Assembly: GCA_964630925.1 (NCBI GenBank)
Contig: CAZVZK010000070.1
Span: forward strand, 1 to 53,334
Length of the DNA: 53,334 nucleotides
Reading direction: 5' to 3'
From: RGDT01 sp964630925
GTDB taxonomy: Bacteria; Planctomycetota; Planctomycetia; Gemmatales; Gemmataceae
Notes under the pieces: model-generated
The model's database searches: none
Seen by the model: the letters and a program-made list of their open reading frames with translations, nothing else
What the model was told of the DNA's origin: nothing
Position numbers and translations under genes: made by a program
Shown: piece by piece, positions 1-8,350 of the stretch
Numbering within the stretch: position 1 is the stretch's first letter
How the letters are laid out: the number at the start of each line of letters is the position of its first letter

Positions 1-1
1 A

Positions 2-184
2 CGGGCCGCCCCGATAGCTTACGGGCCGGTCCAGTTTTCGGGGTCCACTATAGACGGCTACGGTTACACCGAGGTCCGGTGGGCGTCGCTGGAGATCCTG
101 CACACGGCGCGGGACCGCGGCTCGCTCTGCTGTCGGCTCGTCGGAGAATGGCTGGGCACGGGAGGCCCGGTGTCGTTACAGTGA
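2..184 (+). CDS. 3' end of an unidentified gene, cut by the window edge
   Basis: Frame 2 is open from the first base of the window and ends at a TGA at 182-184, giving about 60 residues. Third codon positions are overwhelmingly G or C, as in the certain genes here, whereas frame 1 over the same bases is much poorer in GC3, so this frame is probably the coding one. The tail contains GYGYTEVRWASLEIL and ends in GGPVSLQ. No start codon is visible because the gene begins upstream of the window. I do not recognise the family. The next plus-strand gene starts 68 nt further on. Confidence 0.5.
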   Translation, partial: RAAPIAYGPVQFSGSTIDGYGYTEVRWASLEILHTARDRGSLCCRLVGEWLGTGGPVSLQ

Positions 185-252
185 CGTTGCGCGGCCACGC
201 CCGGCGTTTGGGTAACATGACGCCGTCGCGCCCTCCCGTGGAGGAACTCCCG

Positions 253-702
253 ATGCGTCCCCTGATCGCGGCCGCCGCCGTCCTCATCCTCGGCTTCGCG
301 CCGGCGCCGTTCCTGCGCGAGAAGCCGCGCCCCGCGGAGGGGCGAGGAGGGCTGGAAGGGCTGTGGATCGTGGAGAGCTGCCGGTACGGGGGCGTCATCC
401 AGGGCGGGCCAGGCCACACCTGGCTGACGGTGCGCATCAAGGACGGGACGTGGACACAGTCCTGCAAGGTGGACGGCAGGGAGCTGTGGACCACGCCCTA
501 TCTGATCACCCTCAACGCCAAGGACCGCACGCTCATCGACATCGCGTATCCGGGCATGAAGACGGCGCTCATCTACGGCGTCTACCGCCTGGAGGGTCGG
601 CGGCTCCACATCACGCACGCCACGTCGGGGCCGACACCCACGGGGCAAACCGGGGAGCTACGTAACGGGCAGACGCGCTGGGTGTTGCGCCGGGCCGAAT
701 AG
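253..702 (+). CDS. Secreted TIGR03067-like lipocalin-fold protein
   Basis: A 149-residue protein with an N-terminal export signal (MRPLIAAAAVLILGFAPAPF). The body starts with LEGLWIVES and ends with GVYRLEGRRLHITHA and a terminal WVLRRAE. This layout, an initial [LG]xW strand, a late G-[IV]-Y-x-L-x-G strand and a basic C-terminal strand, is that of the planctomycete TIGR03067 family, small periplasmic lipocalin-like barrels of unknown ligand. The ATG at 253 was preferred over the in-frame ATG at 79 because a GAGGA ribosome-binding site lies just upstream and the signal peptide begins there. It converges with the next gene, leaving 7 nt between stops. Function beyond the family is unknown. Confidence 0.75.
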   Translation: MRPLIAAAAVLILGFAPAPFLREKPRPAEGRGGLEGLWIVESCRYGGVIQGGPGHTWLTVRIKDGTWTQSCKVDGRELWTTPYLITLNAKDRTLIDIAYPGMKTALIYGVYRLEGRRLHITHATSGPTPTGQTGELRNGQTRWVLRRAE

Positions 703-709
703 CCCGCCG

Positions 710-1099
710 TCAGGGCGACGTGACGGGGATGTTCTCAGGCTTCAGGTACACCGCCGCCCAGAGCCTGGACTTCACCAGCGGCGGGACCGCCTTGAGCGGG
801 AAGGTGATCTCGACGGAGATGTTGTCCTTGATGGCATCGACCTTGCGCGTCTCATAGTACTTGGTGCCGGACTTCGCGCCTTCGAGGAACTGGAAACGCG
901 CGTCACGGTCCACGACGTAGCCGGCGGCGACGAGGTAGACCCCCGCCTTGAGGATCTTCACCTTCACCTTGACGGTCTTGCCGTCTTCGGCCGCCTCCCT
1001 GCTCTGCACGTAGGCCACCTTGTCGCTCACCTCCACGCCAGGGAGGAGGGCCGGGGTCAGGGCAAGGGCCAGGCCGAGTGCGATTGCGCGAGGGGTCAT
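710..1099 (-). CDS. Small secreted protein of unknown function
   Basis: A 129-residue product with a clear signal peptide (MTPRAIALGLALALTPALLPG) followed by a lysine-rich, beta-strand-like region (VKVKVKILKAGVYLVAAGYVVD) and a mixed C-terminus ending in PVTSP. No catalytic motif, cysteine pair or lipobox is visible. The alternating pattern suggests a small beta-sandwich exported to the periplasm or cell surface. It is the last minus-strand gene of the group reading left from about 4.8 kb, 37 nt after the stop of its neighbour, and may be transcribed with it. I do not recognise a named family. Confidence 0.7.
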   Translation of the reverse strand: MTPRAIALGLALALTPALLPGVEVSDKVAYVQSREAAEDGKTVKVKVKILKAGVYLVAAGYVVDRDARFQFLEGAKSGTKYYETRKVDAIKDNISVEITFPLKAVPPLVKSRLWAAVYLKPENIPVTSP

Positions 1100-1136
1100 G
1101 TGGGGACCTCCGGACGGTTGGGCCTCTCCCCCTAGT

Positions 1137-1610
1137 TTACCCCGCCCCGCCCGGCGTGACGATCCTGGGCCCCGGAATGTGGGAGAAGTCGCGGCGGGCC
1201 GTGCGGGTGAGGCCGCGCGTGAGGCCCGCCGGGACGCCGGAGAGACGGGAGAGACGGGAGAGCAGGGTCTCCGCCGTCTCGTTCTCTAAGGAGAACTCCG
1301 CCGCGGCCCACGTGAGGACGCACCGCCGGGCCTCCTCCCCCCCCGCCCCGTCCAGTCTGCGGAACAGCGCCACGGTCTCCTCCAGTGAGCGGCGTCCGGT
1401 GACCAGGGCGATGGTGGCCTGGTCCTTCTCGTGCAGGCGTGCGTGGGCCTCCTCGCTCCGACGGTCGTAGTCGGCGTTGAGGCGCTGGGCGTTCGCGAGG
1501 TCCTGTGCCGCCGCCCACACGCCCAGCGGGTCGGAGGGGAACAGCAGGAGGAGGAGGGCCGGCAGCACGGCGGCCGCGAACAGCCCGAGGGAGGTAAGGG
1601 GTTTCTTCAT
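1137..1610 (-). CDS. Membrane-anchored protein of unknown function
   Basis: A 157-residue protein beginning MKKPLTSLGLFAAAVLPALLLLLF, a signal anchor or uncleaved signal peptide. It continues with a charged helical region (residues about 35-70, DLANAQRLNADYDRRSEEAHARLHE) and a block with GRRSLEETVALFRRLDGAGGEEARRCVLTW divided over two helices. Short proteins with an xLEExxxxFRxLxx block are common in Gemmata-type genomes, in my recollection, but I know no function. The downstream ATG at 1610 is preferred to an in-frame one at 1718 because the 36 extra residues are low-complexity Pro/Arg and precede the hydrophobic segment. A terminator for the upstream operon lies between this gene and DUF1501. 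Confidence 0.6.
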   Translation of the reverse strand: MKKPLTSLGLFAAAVLPALLLLLFPSDPLGVWAAAQDLANAQRLNADYDRRSEEAHARLHEKDQATIALVTGRRSLEETVALFRRLDGAGGEEARRCVLTWAAAEFSLENETAETLLSRLSRLSGVPAGLTRGLTRTARRDFSHIPGPRIVTPGGAG

Positions 1611-1733
1611 GGGTCGGTCCTTGGGCCTGGCGGCCCGTGCGCGCCTGGCGGCGCGGCTCGGTGGGAAAAGGGGGGCCGGCGGCCCCGTGGGGTGGGTGGG
1701 CTGTCGGGGGTCGGCCACCCGACAAGACTAGCT

Positions 1734-1770
1734 CAGGAAAATAGACGGAGCGGCCCGTTGGCCGCTCCGT
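1734..1770 (-). terminator. Rho-independent terminator after the first DUF1501 gene
   Basis: Bases 745-755 and 760-770 of the second kilobase (1745-1755 and 1760-1770) form a perfect 11-bp GC-rich stem (ACGGAGCGGCC) with a CGTT loop. Read on the minus strand the stem is followed at once by CTATTTTCC, a short T tract, as in an intrinsic terminator. It sits 22 nt past the DUF1501 stop and would end the DUF1553-DUF1501 transcript. Confidence 0.75.
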
Positions 1771-1792
1771 GCCACCTTCTCTCATTATTCTA

Positions 1793-3073
1793 TCAGGAGA
1801 GGATCTCCTTGACAACCTTCTCGCCCTTGTCCACGATGCGGACCGGGCGCCCGTTGTTGGTCGTGTTCTGCTTCGAGTAGTTGATCCCCAGCACCGTGCA
1901 GACCGTCGCCAGGAAATCCTTGGCGTTGATCGGCCGCTCGGTGACCGTGGCGCCCTCCTTGTCGGTCTTGCCGACCACCTGCCCGCCCTTGATGCCGCCG
2001 CCCACCATGACGCTGCTCCAGGCGCGCGGGTAGTGGTCGCGGCCCGGCTGGGCGCCGCGGGCGTTGATGCGCGGGGTGCGTCCGAACTCGCCCATCCAGA
2101 TCACCAGCGTGCTGTCGAGCAGGCCGCGCTCCTTCAGGTCGCTGATCAGGGTGGACATGGCGGGGTCCACCTGCTGCGACAGGCTCTTGACGCGGTCGAA
2201 GTTGTTCTGATGCGTGTCCCAGCCGCCGAGGCTCACCTCGACGAAGCTGACGCCCGTCTCGATCAGCCGGCGGGCGAGGAGGCAGCCCTCGCCGAAGCGG
2301 GTCTCGCCGTACGCCTTGCGCACCGACAGGGGCTCCGCCAGGATGTCGAACGCCTTGGCCTGGCTCGACTTCATGAGGGTGACGGCGCGGCTGTAGGTCG
2401 TGCGGTGGGCGGTGCCGGCGGCGGCGTCGTAGTCCTTGGCGAACGCCTTCTCCATCTGGTCGAGCAGCTCGACCCGGCCGTCGAACGACGAGGCGTTGAC
2501 GAACGGCTTGAGGTTCTCGACCCCGCGGCGGGCGTCATTCACCGCCAGGGGGTTGTAGCGGGTGCCGAGGAAGCCGGAGCCGTAGGAGCGGTTGCCGACG
2601 CTGACGAAGTTGGGCAGCGGGAACTCCTCGCTGCCGATCTCCTTGGCGGCGATGGCGCCGATGCTGGGGTACACCACCCCGCCCTGCCCCTCGCGGTAGC
2701 CGGTGTGCATGTTGTACTTGGCCCGGCCGTGCGCCCCCTCGGCGGTGGACATGCCGCGGAGGATCGCCGCGTGATTCATCAGCCTGGCGAACTTGGGGAA
2801 GTGCTCGCTGATCTTGATGCCGGGGACGCTCGTCTCGATCTCCTTGAACGTGCCGCCGTCCTTGGTACCGGGCTTGAGGTCGAAGGTGTCCTTGTGGCTG
2901 GGGCCGCCGTCCATCCACAGCAGGACGCACTGCTTGATCTTCTTCCCGGTCTGGGCCGCCGGGGAGGCGGCGGCGCGGGCCATCACGGGCATCCAGCCCG
3001 ACAGGGAGACGGCGGAGACGCCGGCGGCGGCGAGGCGGAGGGCGTCGCGCCGGGACAGGTCGGTGGGGAACAT
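1793..3073 (-). CDS. DUF1501 family protein (alkaline-phosphatase/sulfatase-like fold), copy 1
   Basis: A 426-residue protein with a twin-arginine-like leader (LSRRDALRLAAAGVSAVSLSG) and the family signature blocks: CVLLWMDGGPSHKDTFDLKPG at residues about 49-69, then KISEHFPKFARLMNHAAILRGM, ETGVSFVEVSLGGWDTHQNN and VIWMGEFGRTPRIN followed by GRDHYP. DUF1501 proteins belong to the alkaline-phosphatase/arylsulfatase superfamily by fold; the D, H and GWDTH residues are plausible metal ligands. The substrate is unknown. The gene lies 37 nt downstream of a DUF1549/DUF1553 gene on the same strand, the usual planctomycete pairing, and is followed by a terminator. Export is probably by Tat. Confidence 0.92.
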   Translation of the reverse strand: MFPTDLSRRDALRLAAAGVSAVSLSGWMPVMARAAASPAAQTGKKIKQCVLLWMDGGPSHKDTFDLKPGTKDGGTFKEIETSVPGIKISEHFPKFARLMNHAAILRGMSTAEGAHGRAKYNMHTGYREGQGGVVYPSIGAIAAKEIGSEEFPLPNFVSVGNRSYGSGFLGTRYNPLAVNDARRGVENLKPFVNASSFDGRVELLDQMEKAFAKDYDAAAGTAHRTTYSRAVTLMKSSQAKAFDILAEPLSVRKAYGETRFGEGCLLARRLIETGVSFVEVSLGGWDTHQNNFDRVKSLSQQVDPAMSTLISDLKERGLLDSTLVIWMGEFGRTPRINARGAQPGRDHYPRAWSSVMVGGGIKGGQVVGKTDKEGATVTERPINAKDFLATVCTVLGINYSKQNTTNNGRPVRIVDKGEKVVKEILS

Positions 3074-3110
3074 TGGCGTGGTCCTTTCTGAGTGGGTATC
3101 CCGGCGGTGA

Positions 3111-4766
3111 TCAGCGGTTGAGTGCGAATTCCGAGGAGTTGAGCAGCGCCCACAGCACGCCCGCGAACGCCTCGCGTCTGTTGTCCTTGGTCTTCTTGAG
3201 GAAGGCGGCGATCCGCTCGTTCTCCTCCTTCGTCGGCCGGCGCGACAGGACCGTCAGGTAGAGCTTCTCGACGGCCTGCTCGTCCGACTTGGCGGAGGGG
3301 AGGATGCCCGCGAGGACCGCCGCGTTGTTGAGGCGCGGGGAGTTCATGAGCTGCAGCACCTGCGGGATGCCGGTCTGGTACTCGGTGGGGTCGGCCCCGT
3401 CCTCGGCGCTGAAGAAGGCGACGAACGTCTCGCGCTGGTTGCCGCCGCCCCGCTGGGCCTGCTTGTTCTTCGGCGCGGCGCCCTTGCCGGCCCCGACGAT
3501 CATGTTCAGCGAGTCGTAGAGCTGCTCGGGCGACAGCACCTTGATCTGCTGGCGGGCGTACAGCTCGGGGCCCACGTCCTTGTTGTTGCCGGCGGGCTTC
3601 GACGAGCGCTGGTAGGCGTCGCTGTTGCAGATGGCCCGCACGAGGTACTTGAGGTCGAACTTGTTGGCGGCGAATTGCTTGCTCAGGTCGATGAGCAGCT
3701 CGGGGTGCGTCGCCTGGTTGGCGTCGTGCATGTCATCCACGGGGTTGACGATGCCGCGGCCCATGAATTGCGACCACATGCGGTTGGCCATCGCCTTCGC
3801 GAAGAACGGGTTCTCGGCGGTGGTCAGCCAGTTGGCGAGCAGCGGGCGGACCGGGTCGTTGCCCTTGGTCTTGGGCTGCTCGGCGGACAGGAACTTCGGC
3901 GGGAGGATCTTGGCCGACTCCGGCAGCCCGCCACGCTTGCCCTTGCCCTTGGCGTTGACCTGCTCGACGATGCCGATCGAGGTGTCCTTGTCCTTGGCGG
4001 CGGCCTTGGGGTTGCCGCTGGGGCGGACGTGCAGGAAGAAGGCGGCCATCCCCCAGTACTCGGTCTGCTTGTAGTCCGTGAACGGGTGGTTATGGCACTG
4101 GGCGCACTGCAGCTGCACGCCGAGGAACATGCGGGTGACGCTGTCGGTCATCTTGTCGGCGGACGGGTTGGCGAGGTAGAAGACGCCGGCCCCGTTCTTG
4201 TCGATCCCGCCGGTGGCCGTCAGGATGTCCCTGGTCATCTTGTCCCACGGCGAGTTGGCGTTGAACTGCTCCTCCAGCCACTTGACGAGCAGGGGGTAGT
4301 ACTGCATCAGGCGGCGGTTGTCGGAGTTGCGCGGCAGGAGCAGGGCCTGCCAGATGTCGGCCATGTGCCGGCCGTACTCCTTGGAGTCGAGGAGGGCGTC
4401 GATGAGCCTGGCCCGCTTGTCCGACTCCCTGGAGTCGAGGAACGCGGCCGCCTGTTCCGCCGTGGGGATCTTGCCGGTGATGTCGAGGTAGACGCGGCGG
4501 ACGAACTCGCTGTCGTCGCAGATCGGCGAGGTGGTGACCTTGTCGGCCTTGAGCTTCTTCGCCAGGGCAACGTCAATATGGCGGGCGAGCTGGCCGTGGT
4601 CGAGTTTGGCGTCGGCGGCGAGGAAGCCGGTGACGACGACCGCCGGCTTGGTGCCGTCCTTGGGGGCCGTCTTACGCTTCTGGGCGAAGGCGGTATCGGG
4701 GTCGGCCGAGATGGCGACGATGGCGATAAAGAGCGCCATGCCACTCAGGGTGCGCGAGCCGTTCAT
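3111..4766 (-). CDS. DUF1549/DUF1553 domain protein, short form without cytochrome domain
   Basis: A 551-residue exported protein from the ATG at 4766 (signal peptide MNGSRTLSGMALFIAIVAIS...AFAQ). The DUF1549 half covers about residues 55-270 and contains DSEFVRRVYLDITGKIPT and the motif FLGVQLQCAQCHNHPF, a CxxCH site that could bind haem c or metal. The DUF1553 half contains FFAKAMANRMWSQFMGRGIVNPVDD and the C-terminal LYLTVLSRRPTKEE block and ends SSEFALNR, as is typical. Unlike the second copy at 11.0-13.5 kb it lacks the N-terminal cytochrome-like and Ig-like domains. It is the first gene of a two-gene operon with DUF1501. The family is almost planctomycete-specific and its reaction is not known. 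Confidence 0.92.
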   Translation of the reverse strand: MNGSRTLSGMALFIAIVAISADPDTAFAQKRKTAPKDGTKPAVVVTGFLAADAKLDHGQLARHIDVALAKKLKADKVTTSPICDDSEFVRRVYLDITGKIPTAEQAAAFLDSRESDKRARLIDALLDSKEYGRHMADIWQALLLPRNSDNRRLMQYYPLLVKWLEEQFNANSPWDKMTRDILTATGGIDKNGAGVFYLANPSADKMTDSVTRMFLGVQLQCAQCHNHPFTDYKQTEYWGMAAFFLHVRPSGNPKAAAKDKDTSIGIVEQVNAKGKGKRGGLPESAKILPPKFLSAEQPKTKGNDPVRPLLANWLTTAENPFFAKAMANRMWSQFMGRGIVNPVDDMHDANQATHPELLIDLSKQFAANKFDLKYLVRAICNSDAYQRSSKPAGNNKDVGPELYARQQIKVLSPEQLYDSLNMIVGAGKGAAPKNKQAQRGGGNQRETFVAFFSAEDGADPTEYQTGIPQVLQLMNSPRLNNAAVLAGILPSAKSDEQAVEKLYLTVLSRRPTKEENERIAAFLKKTKDNRREAFAGVLWALLNSSEFALNR

Positions 4767-4973
4767 CGGGTGCGTCTCCGCGGGGAGCGTGTCCGTTCGA
4801 GTCAACCGTCTAACACCAGATTATGAGCCAGGGTACCGCCAGCATAGCACGGAATCAACGGCCCGCGGCGACGCGGCGGTCGTAGAGGTCTTGCCTTGGA
4901 TGGGCCGGCGGACGGAGTCTCGATCAGTCTCATCGTCGGGCGGCGAGGCGGCGGGACGCGCTTTCCGACGGGA

Positions 4974-6755
4974 TCAACGGGCGGCGGGCTTGCCCTGCAT
5001 CGCCTGGGCGGCCCCGATCCAGCCGAACGCCGCCGCCACCTCGTCCCAGTCCTTCCACCGGGCGGAGGAGCCGCCGTCCAGGCGTGCCAGCTCCGTGCGG
5101 GCGAGGAGGCCGGGCGGCGTGTTCGCGCCGAACGGGGCGAGGGGCTCGTCGCCGGCGGCGCGTGTCGTCTGGATCCTGTGCCGCAACGCCGCCAGGGCCA
5201 CCCACTCCTTGAGCGGCGAGGCCCCCAGCGCGTTGACGGCGGGCGCGGGATCGACGCCGGCCTTGATCGCGGCCAGGGCGATCCGGTAGTTCGCCCACGC
5301 GACCCTGTTGCCGGCGACGACGAACTTCATCGCCTCCTCAACCGTCGCCTTGTCAGGGCTGGCGTCGGCGAGGAGGGCGGCGGCGCGGCACCTCGCCTCG
5401 CTGGCCAGGCTTTCGTGCTTCAGCGACGGAAGGGCGCCCGTGGCCTCACCCTTGAAGCCCATCCCCTGGATCTTCCCGAACAAGGCCGCCTCGCCTTCCG
5501 CGGTATCCATGGGTAGCCTCTGGGGCTCCTTCCTTCCGAGAGCGACGGCCACGGCCACCGCCGTCGGCCCGAGCGGCGGGCGGTTCTTGCCCTTCACGTC
5601 GGCGTACGGCTGCAAGGCCATGTCGGCGGCCTTCGCCGCGTGGCCGGCGTGCTTGTCGGCGTGGAGCTGCAGGGCGACGGCGGCGATGGCCTCCGCGCGG
5701 GCATCGGCCGCCGACCCCGCCGTGGCCTGGGCCGCCAGAGGCGCGGCCCGGTGGGCCTGTTCGGCTTTACCCAGATGCGCCGCGATCTTGCGCAGCGCCA
5801 ACTGCCGGGCGTCCGCCGTCCTGATCGCCTCCAGGCACTGGCGGATCGGCCGCTGGGCTTCGTCCCAGGGGAGCGGGCCTCCCAGCATCAGGTGGGCGTC
5901 GATCAGCTCCAACAGCAGGGCATCATCGCCGGTGGCATCGCCGACCGCCGACATCAGATGGTCACGGGCGGTGGCGGCGGCCTTCTCGTCCTTGGGGCGG
6001 CCGAGCAGATAGCGGGCCACCTGGGAGCGTAGCGCGGCCCGCGCGTCCGGGGTGGACTTCGACGCCGCGTCGGGGCCGAGCAGGCCGACGGCCTTGTTGT
6101 ACGCCGTCTGCTCGGCGCTGGCGCTGAGCCAGCCCCACAGGAACCACGCCCCGACGAGGGCGAGGACCGACGGGACGCCGATGAGGATGGGCATCTCCCA
6201 CTTCTGGTAGAGCGTGAGGGGCCGGTCCTTCTCGGGGATGACCCCGGCCTCCTCTAGCGCCTCCAGGCTGGCTGCTTGCGCCTGACCCGCACCCCAGGCG
6301 CCCTCGGGGGCCGGGATGTCATCGCGTTTGGCGCCGGCGGGCTTCTTCGGGCCGGTGTCGCGCCACTCCGACGGCTTCCGGTTGGCCGGCATCGGAACGG
6401 GGATGACCCGGCTGCACGCCGGGCACGGGTGCCGCTTGCCGGCGAGGTCGAGCGGCAGCTTGACCGGCTCGGAACACTGCGGGCACTCGAACTCGATGGC
6501 CTCGGGCGCCTTTTCGTCTTCCTTCGGTTCGGCCAGGGCCTCCAGGGCGGCGGCGTCGGCGTCGATGACGTGGTCGGCGGGGGGGAGGGGGGGCGGCGGA
6601 GGCGCGTTGGCGGCCCATCCGGGCGCGGGTGTGGCGCCCGGATCGGGCACGACGATGGCGGCCTGGCACTTCTTGCACCGCCCGCGCTTGCCGGCGAGGT
6701 GGTCGGGGACGGTCATGCCGGTCTTGCATTTCTGGCACTGGAAGGTGATCGGCAT
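4974..6755 (-). CDS. Double zinc-ribbon membrane protein with a large helical domain
   Basis: 593 residues from the ATG at 6755, chosen because MPITFQCQKC begins the first zinc ribbon exactly. Two MJ0042-like ribbons are visible: FQCQKCKTGM...RCKKCQAAIVVPDP (residues about 4-40) and FECPQCSEPV...PCPACSRVIPVP (about 90-125), each with two CxxC knuckles. A single membrane segment follows near residue 190-215 (ILIGVPSVLALVGAWFLWGWL). The remaining ~370 residues are Ala-rich helices resembling TPR/HEAT-type repeats. The topology suggests a cytoplasmic Zn-ribbon head and an extracytoplasmic helical domain. Function unknown. An extended -10 element lies 44 nt upstream. Confidence 0.8.
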   Translation of the reverse strand: MPITFQCQKCKTGMTVPDHLAGKRGRCKKCQAAIVVPDPGATPAPGWAANAPPPPPLPPADHVIDADAAALEALAEPKEDEKAPEAIEFECPQCSEPVKLPLDLAGKRHPCPACSRVIPVPMPANRKPSEWRDTGPKKPAGAKRDDIPAPEGAWGAGQAQAASLEALEEAGVIPEKDRPLTLYQKWEMPILIGVPSVLALVGAWFLWGWLSASAEQTAYNKAVGLLGPDAASKSTPDARAALRSQVARYLLGRPKDEKAAATARDHLMSAVGDATGDDALLLELIDAHLMLGGPLPWDEAQRPIRQCLEAIRTADARQLALRKIAAHLGKAEQAHRAAPLAAQATAGSAADARAEAIAAVALQLHADKHAGHAAKAADMALQPYADVKGKNRPPLGPTAVAVAVALGRKEPQRLPMDTAEGEAALFGKIQGMGFKGEATGALPSLKHESLASEARCRAAALLADASPDKATVEEAMKFVVAGNRVAWANYRIALAAIKAGVDPAPAVNALGASPLKEWVALAALRHRIQTTRAAGDEPLAPFGANTPPGLLARTELARLDGGSSARWKDWDEVAAAFGWIGAAQAMQGKPAAR

Positions 6756-6798
6756 GGCAGTCGGTCCCGCGAGCGCGGCCACGAGGTGTCCTCTGTGG

Positions 6799-6807
6799 AT
6801 TGTATCA
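6799..6807 (-). promoter_or_regulatory. Candidate extended -10 promoter element for the zinc-ribbon gene
   Basis: On the minus strand the bases read TGATACAAT, i.e. TG-N-TACAAT, an extended -10 with one mismatch to TATAAT, placed 44 nt before the ATG at 6755. The same nine bases recur upstream of the gene starting at 24288. No convincing -35 box is seen, which fits an extended -10 promoter. Confidence 0.4.
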
Positions 6808-6889
6808 TGGCGGGGTGTCGGCGGCGCGGCGGGCCGGTAGGATGACCCCGCACCTCTCGCCCTATCCCGTCCACGTCCGGGGATGAACC

Positions 6890-8187
6890 ATGAGGCCCGT
6901 CTGCTCCCTCGCGCTCTTCACCGCCCTCGCCGCCACGCTGCCCGCCCAGGACGCCAAACTCGACGCCGCCGTCATCCAGTTGATCTCCGACGCCGACAGG
7001 TACACCGCCTCGTTCCTCCCCGAGGGGAAGAAACGCGGCGCGGCGGCCATCAAGGGGCTGGGTGCGCTGGGCTGGCGCTCGCGCGCCGCCCTCCCGAAGA
7101 TCGCGGGCTGGTGCGCGCATTCCGACAAGGAGATCGCCGCGGCAGCCGCCGAGGCCGTGGATCGCATCGCCAAGTCCTCCGGCGAGCTGAAGGAGGCCGG
7201 CCCCGCCGTGGACCTCAAGGCGTTGGAGGAGGCGAAGAAGGCGGTGAAGGACCTGCGTGAGGTCGCCGAGCAGGCACGGCTGGCGGCGGAGCAGGCCCGG
7301 CGGGCGAAGGCCGACACCGCGTACCGCATCTGCGTCACGCCGTTCACGAGCACGCTGCGGTGGCGCACGGGGGGGGTGGCTATGTCGTGGGTACGGCGGA
7401 CGGCAAGGAGGTCACGGCCCCCCTGGCGTTCGATCAGCCCAGGCAGATCCTGGAGGCGGTCACGCGCCGCATGGCCGACGACCTGGTGCAGGCCCTCCGC
7501 GTCCACGTCGCCGTCTCCGCCGATGGGGGCGAGGCCTACAACAAGGCCAACGCCGTCATCCGGGCCACCCTGGACTTCGGCCCCGTGCTGACCGTGGAGT
7601 GCGTCGACCGCGCGACGGGCTACGCGATGTGGCGGAAGGCGACGCCCCTGACGCCCGCCGCCCTGCCCGAACTGGGGAAATCCAAGGTGTGGGAGGAGGC
7701 GCTCCAGGCCATCGTGGACCGGGTGAAGCACGCGGACCGCTCCGCCACGCCGGGGAAGGCGTCCGACGTGCCGCGGAAACGCCCCGACCCTGACGTGCTG
7801 GCCATCCTCCCGCCCACGCTGCCGGATGGCCTCGGCGAGGCCGCCCAGAAGGCGCTCCAGCCGCTGCCGGACACGGTGGCCGACCGCCTGCTCAAGGAAG
7901 GCAAGATGCGGCTCGTGCCTCCGGGCCGGGCGGCGGCCCACGCCGCCTCCACGCCCGCCGACGCCGGCAGGGAGCTGGGCGCGGGCGTCGTGCTGGCGTT
8001 CGATATCGCCGCCTCCGCCGACAAGAAGTCGTTCACGCTCACGGGGTCGCTGACGGAGGCCGAGACCGGGCTGCTGCTGTGGCGTGACCGGTGGTCGGCC
8101 GACCTGGAGGGCAAGGAGCTGCCGACCTTCCTGGCCCGGACCGCCTCCTCCGTCGCCGAGGGCGTCCGCAAGAGGTTGGCGAGGTAG
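6890..8187 (+). CDS. Secreted protein with HEAT-like N-terminus, broken by a frameshift at a G8 run
   Basis: Reading starts at the ATG at 6890 with a signal peptide (MRPVCSLALFTALAATLPAQ), continues through a HEAT-like helical segment (AAIKGLGALGWRSRAALPKIAGW) and a coiled-coil stretch (EEAKKAVKDLREVAEQARLAAEQARRAK), and reaches TPFTSTLRWRTGG at a run of eight G (7369-7376). From there the coding signal and GC3 pattern move to another frame, giving GGYVVGTADGKEVTAPLAF and running to the stop at 8187. One extra G, or a -1 slip, restores about 433 residues. The second half has blocks such as VDRATGYAMWRKATPL that I cannot assign. No ribosome-binding site precedes a second start, so a single broken gene is more likely than two genes. 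Confidence 0.65.
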
Positions 8188-8350
8188 CCCGCACGGCGCG
8201 ACCCGTGCATCCCAGACAACCGGCTCACCTTCCACGGCCTCGTGGTGGGGGCTTGCCCATCTTGCCACTTGTCCGGGATGCCCTGTGGTGATAATTTCAT
8301 CATCTGGCGTCCAGTTGATACGGCCCACTCATCCGAGGGACGGCGAGCCT

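Noticed and set aside
8262..8295. Promoter TTGTCC/GATAAT before the GH3-like gene
   Set aside because: Spacing is 15 nt and the -35 match is poor; not enough support to list it.
6862..8328. Minus-strand open frame opposite the frameshifted gene
   Set aside because: It is the reverse shadow of the secreted protein with low-complexity Arg/Gly/Gln content and no recognisable domain.
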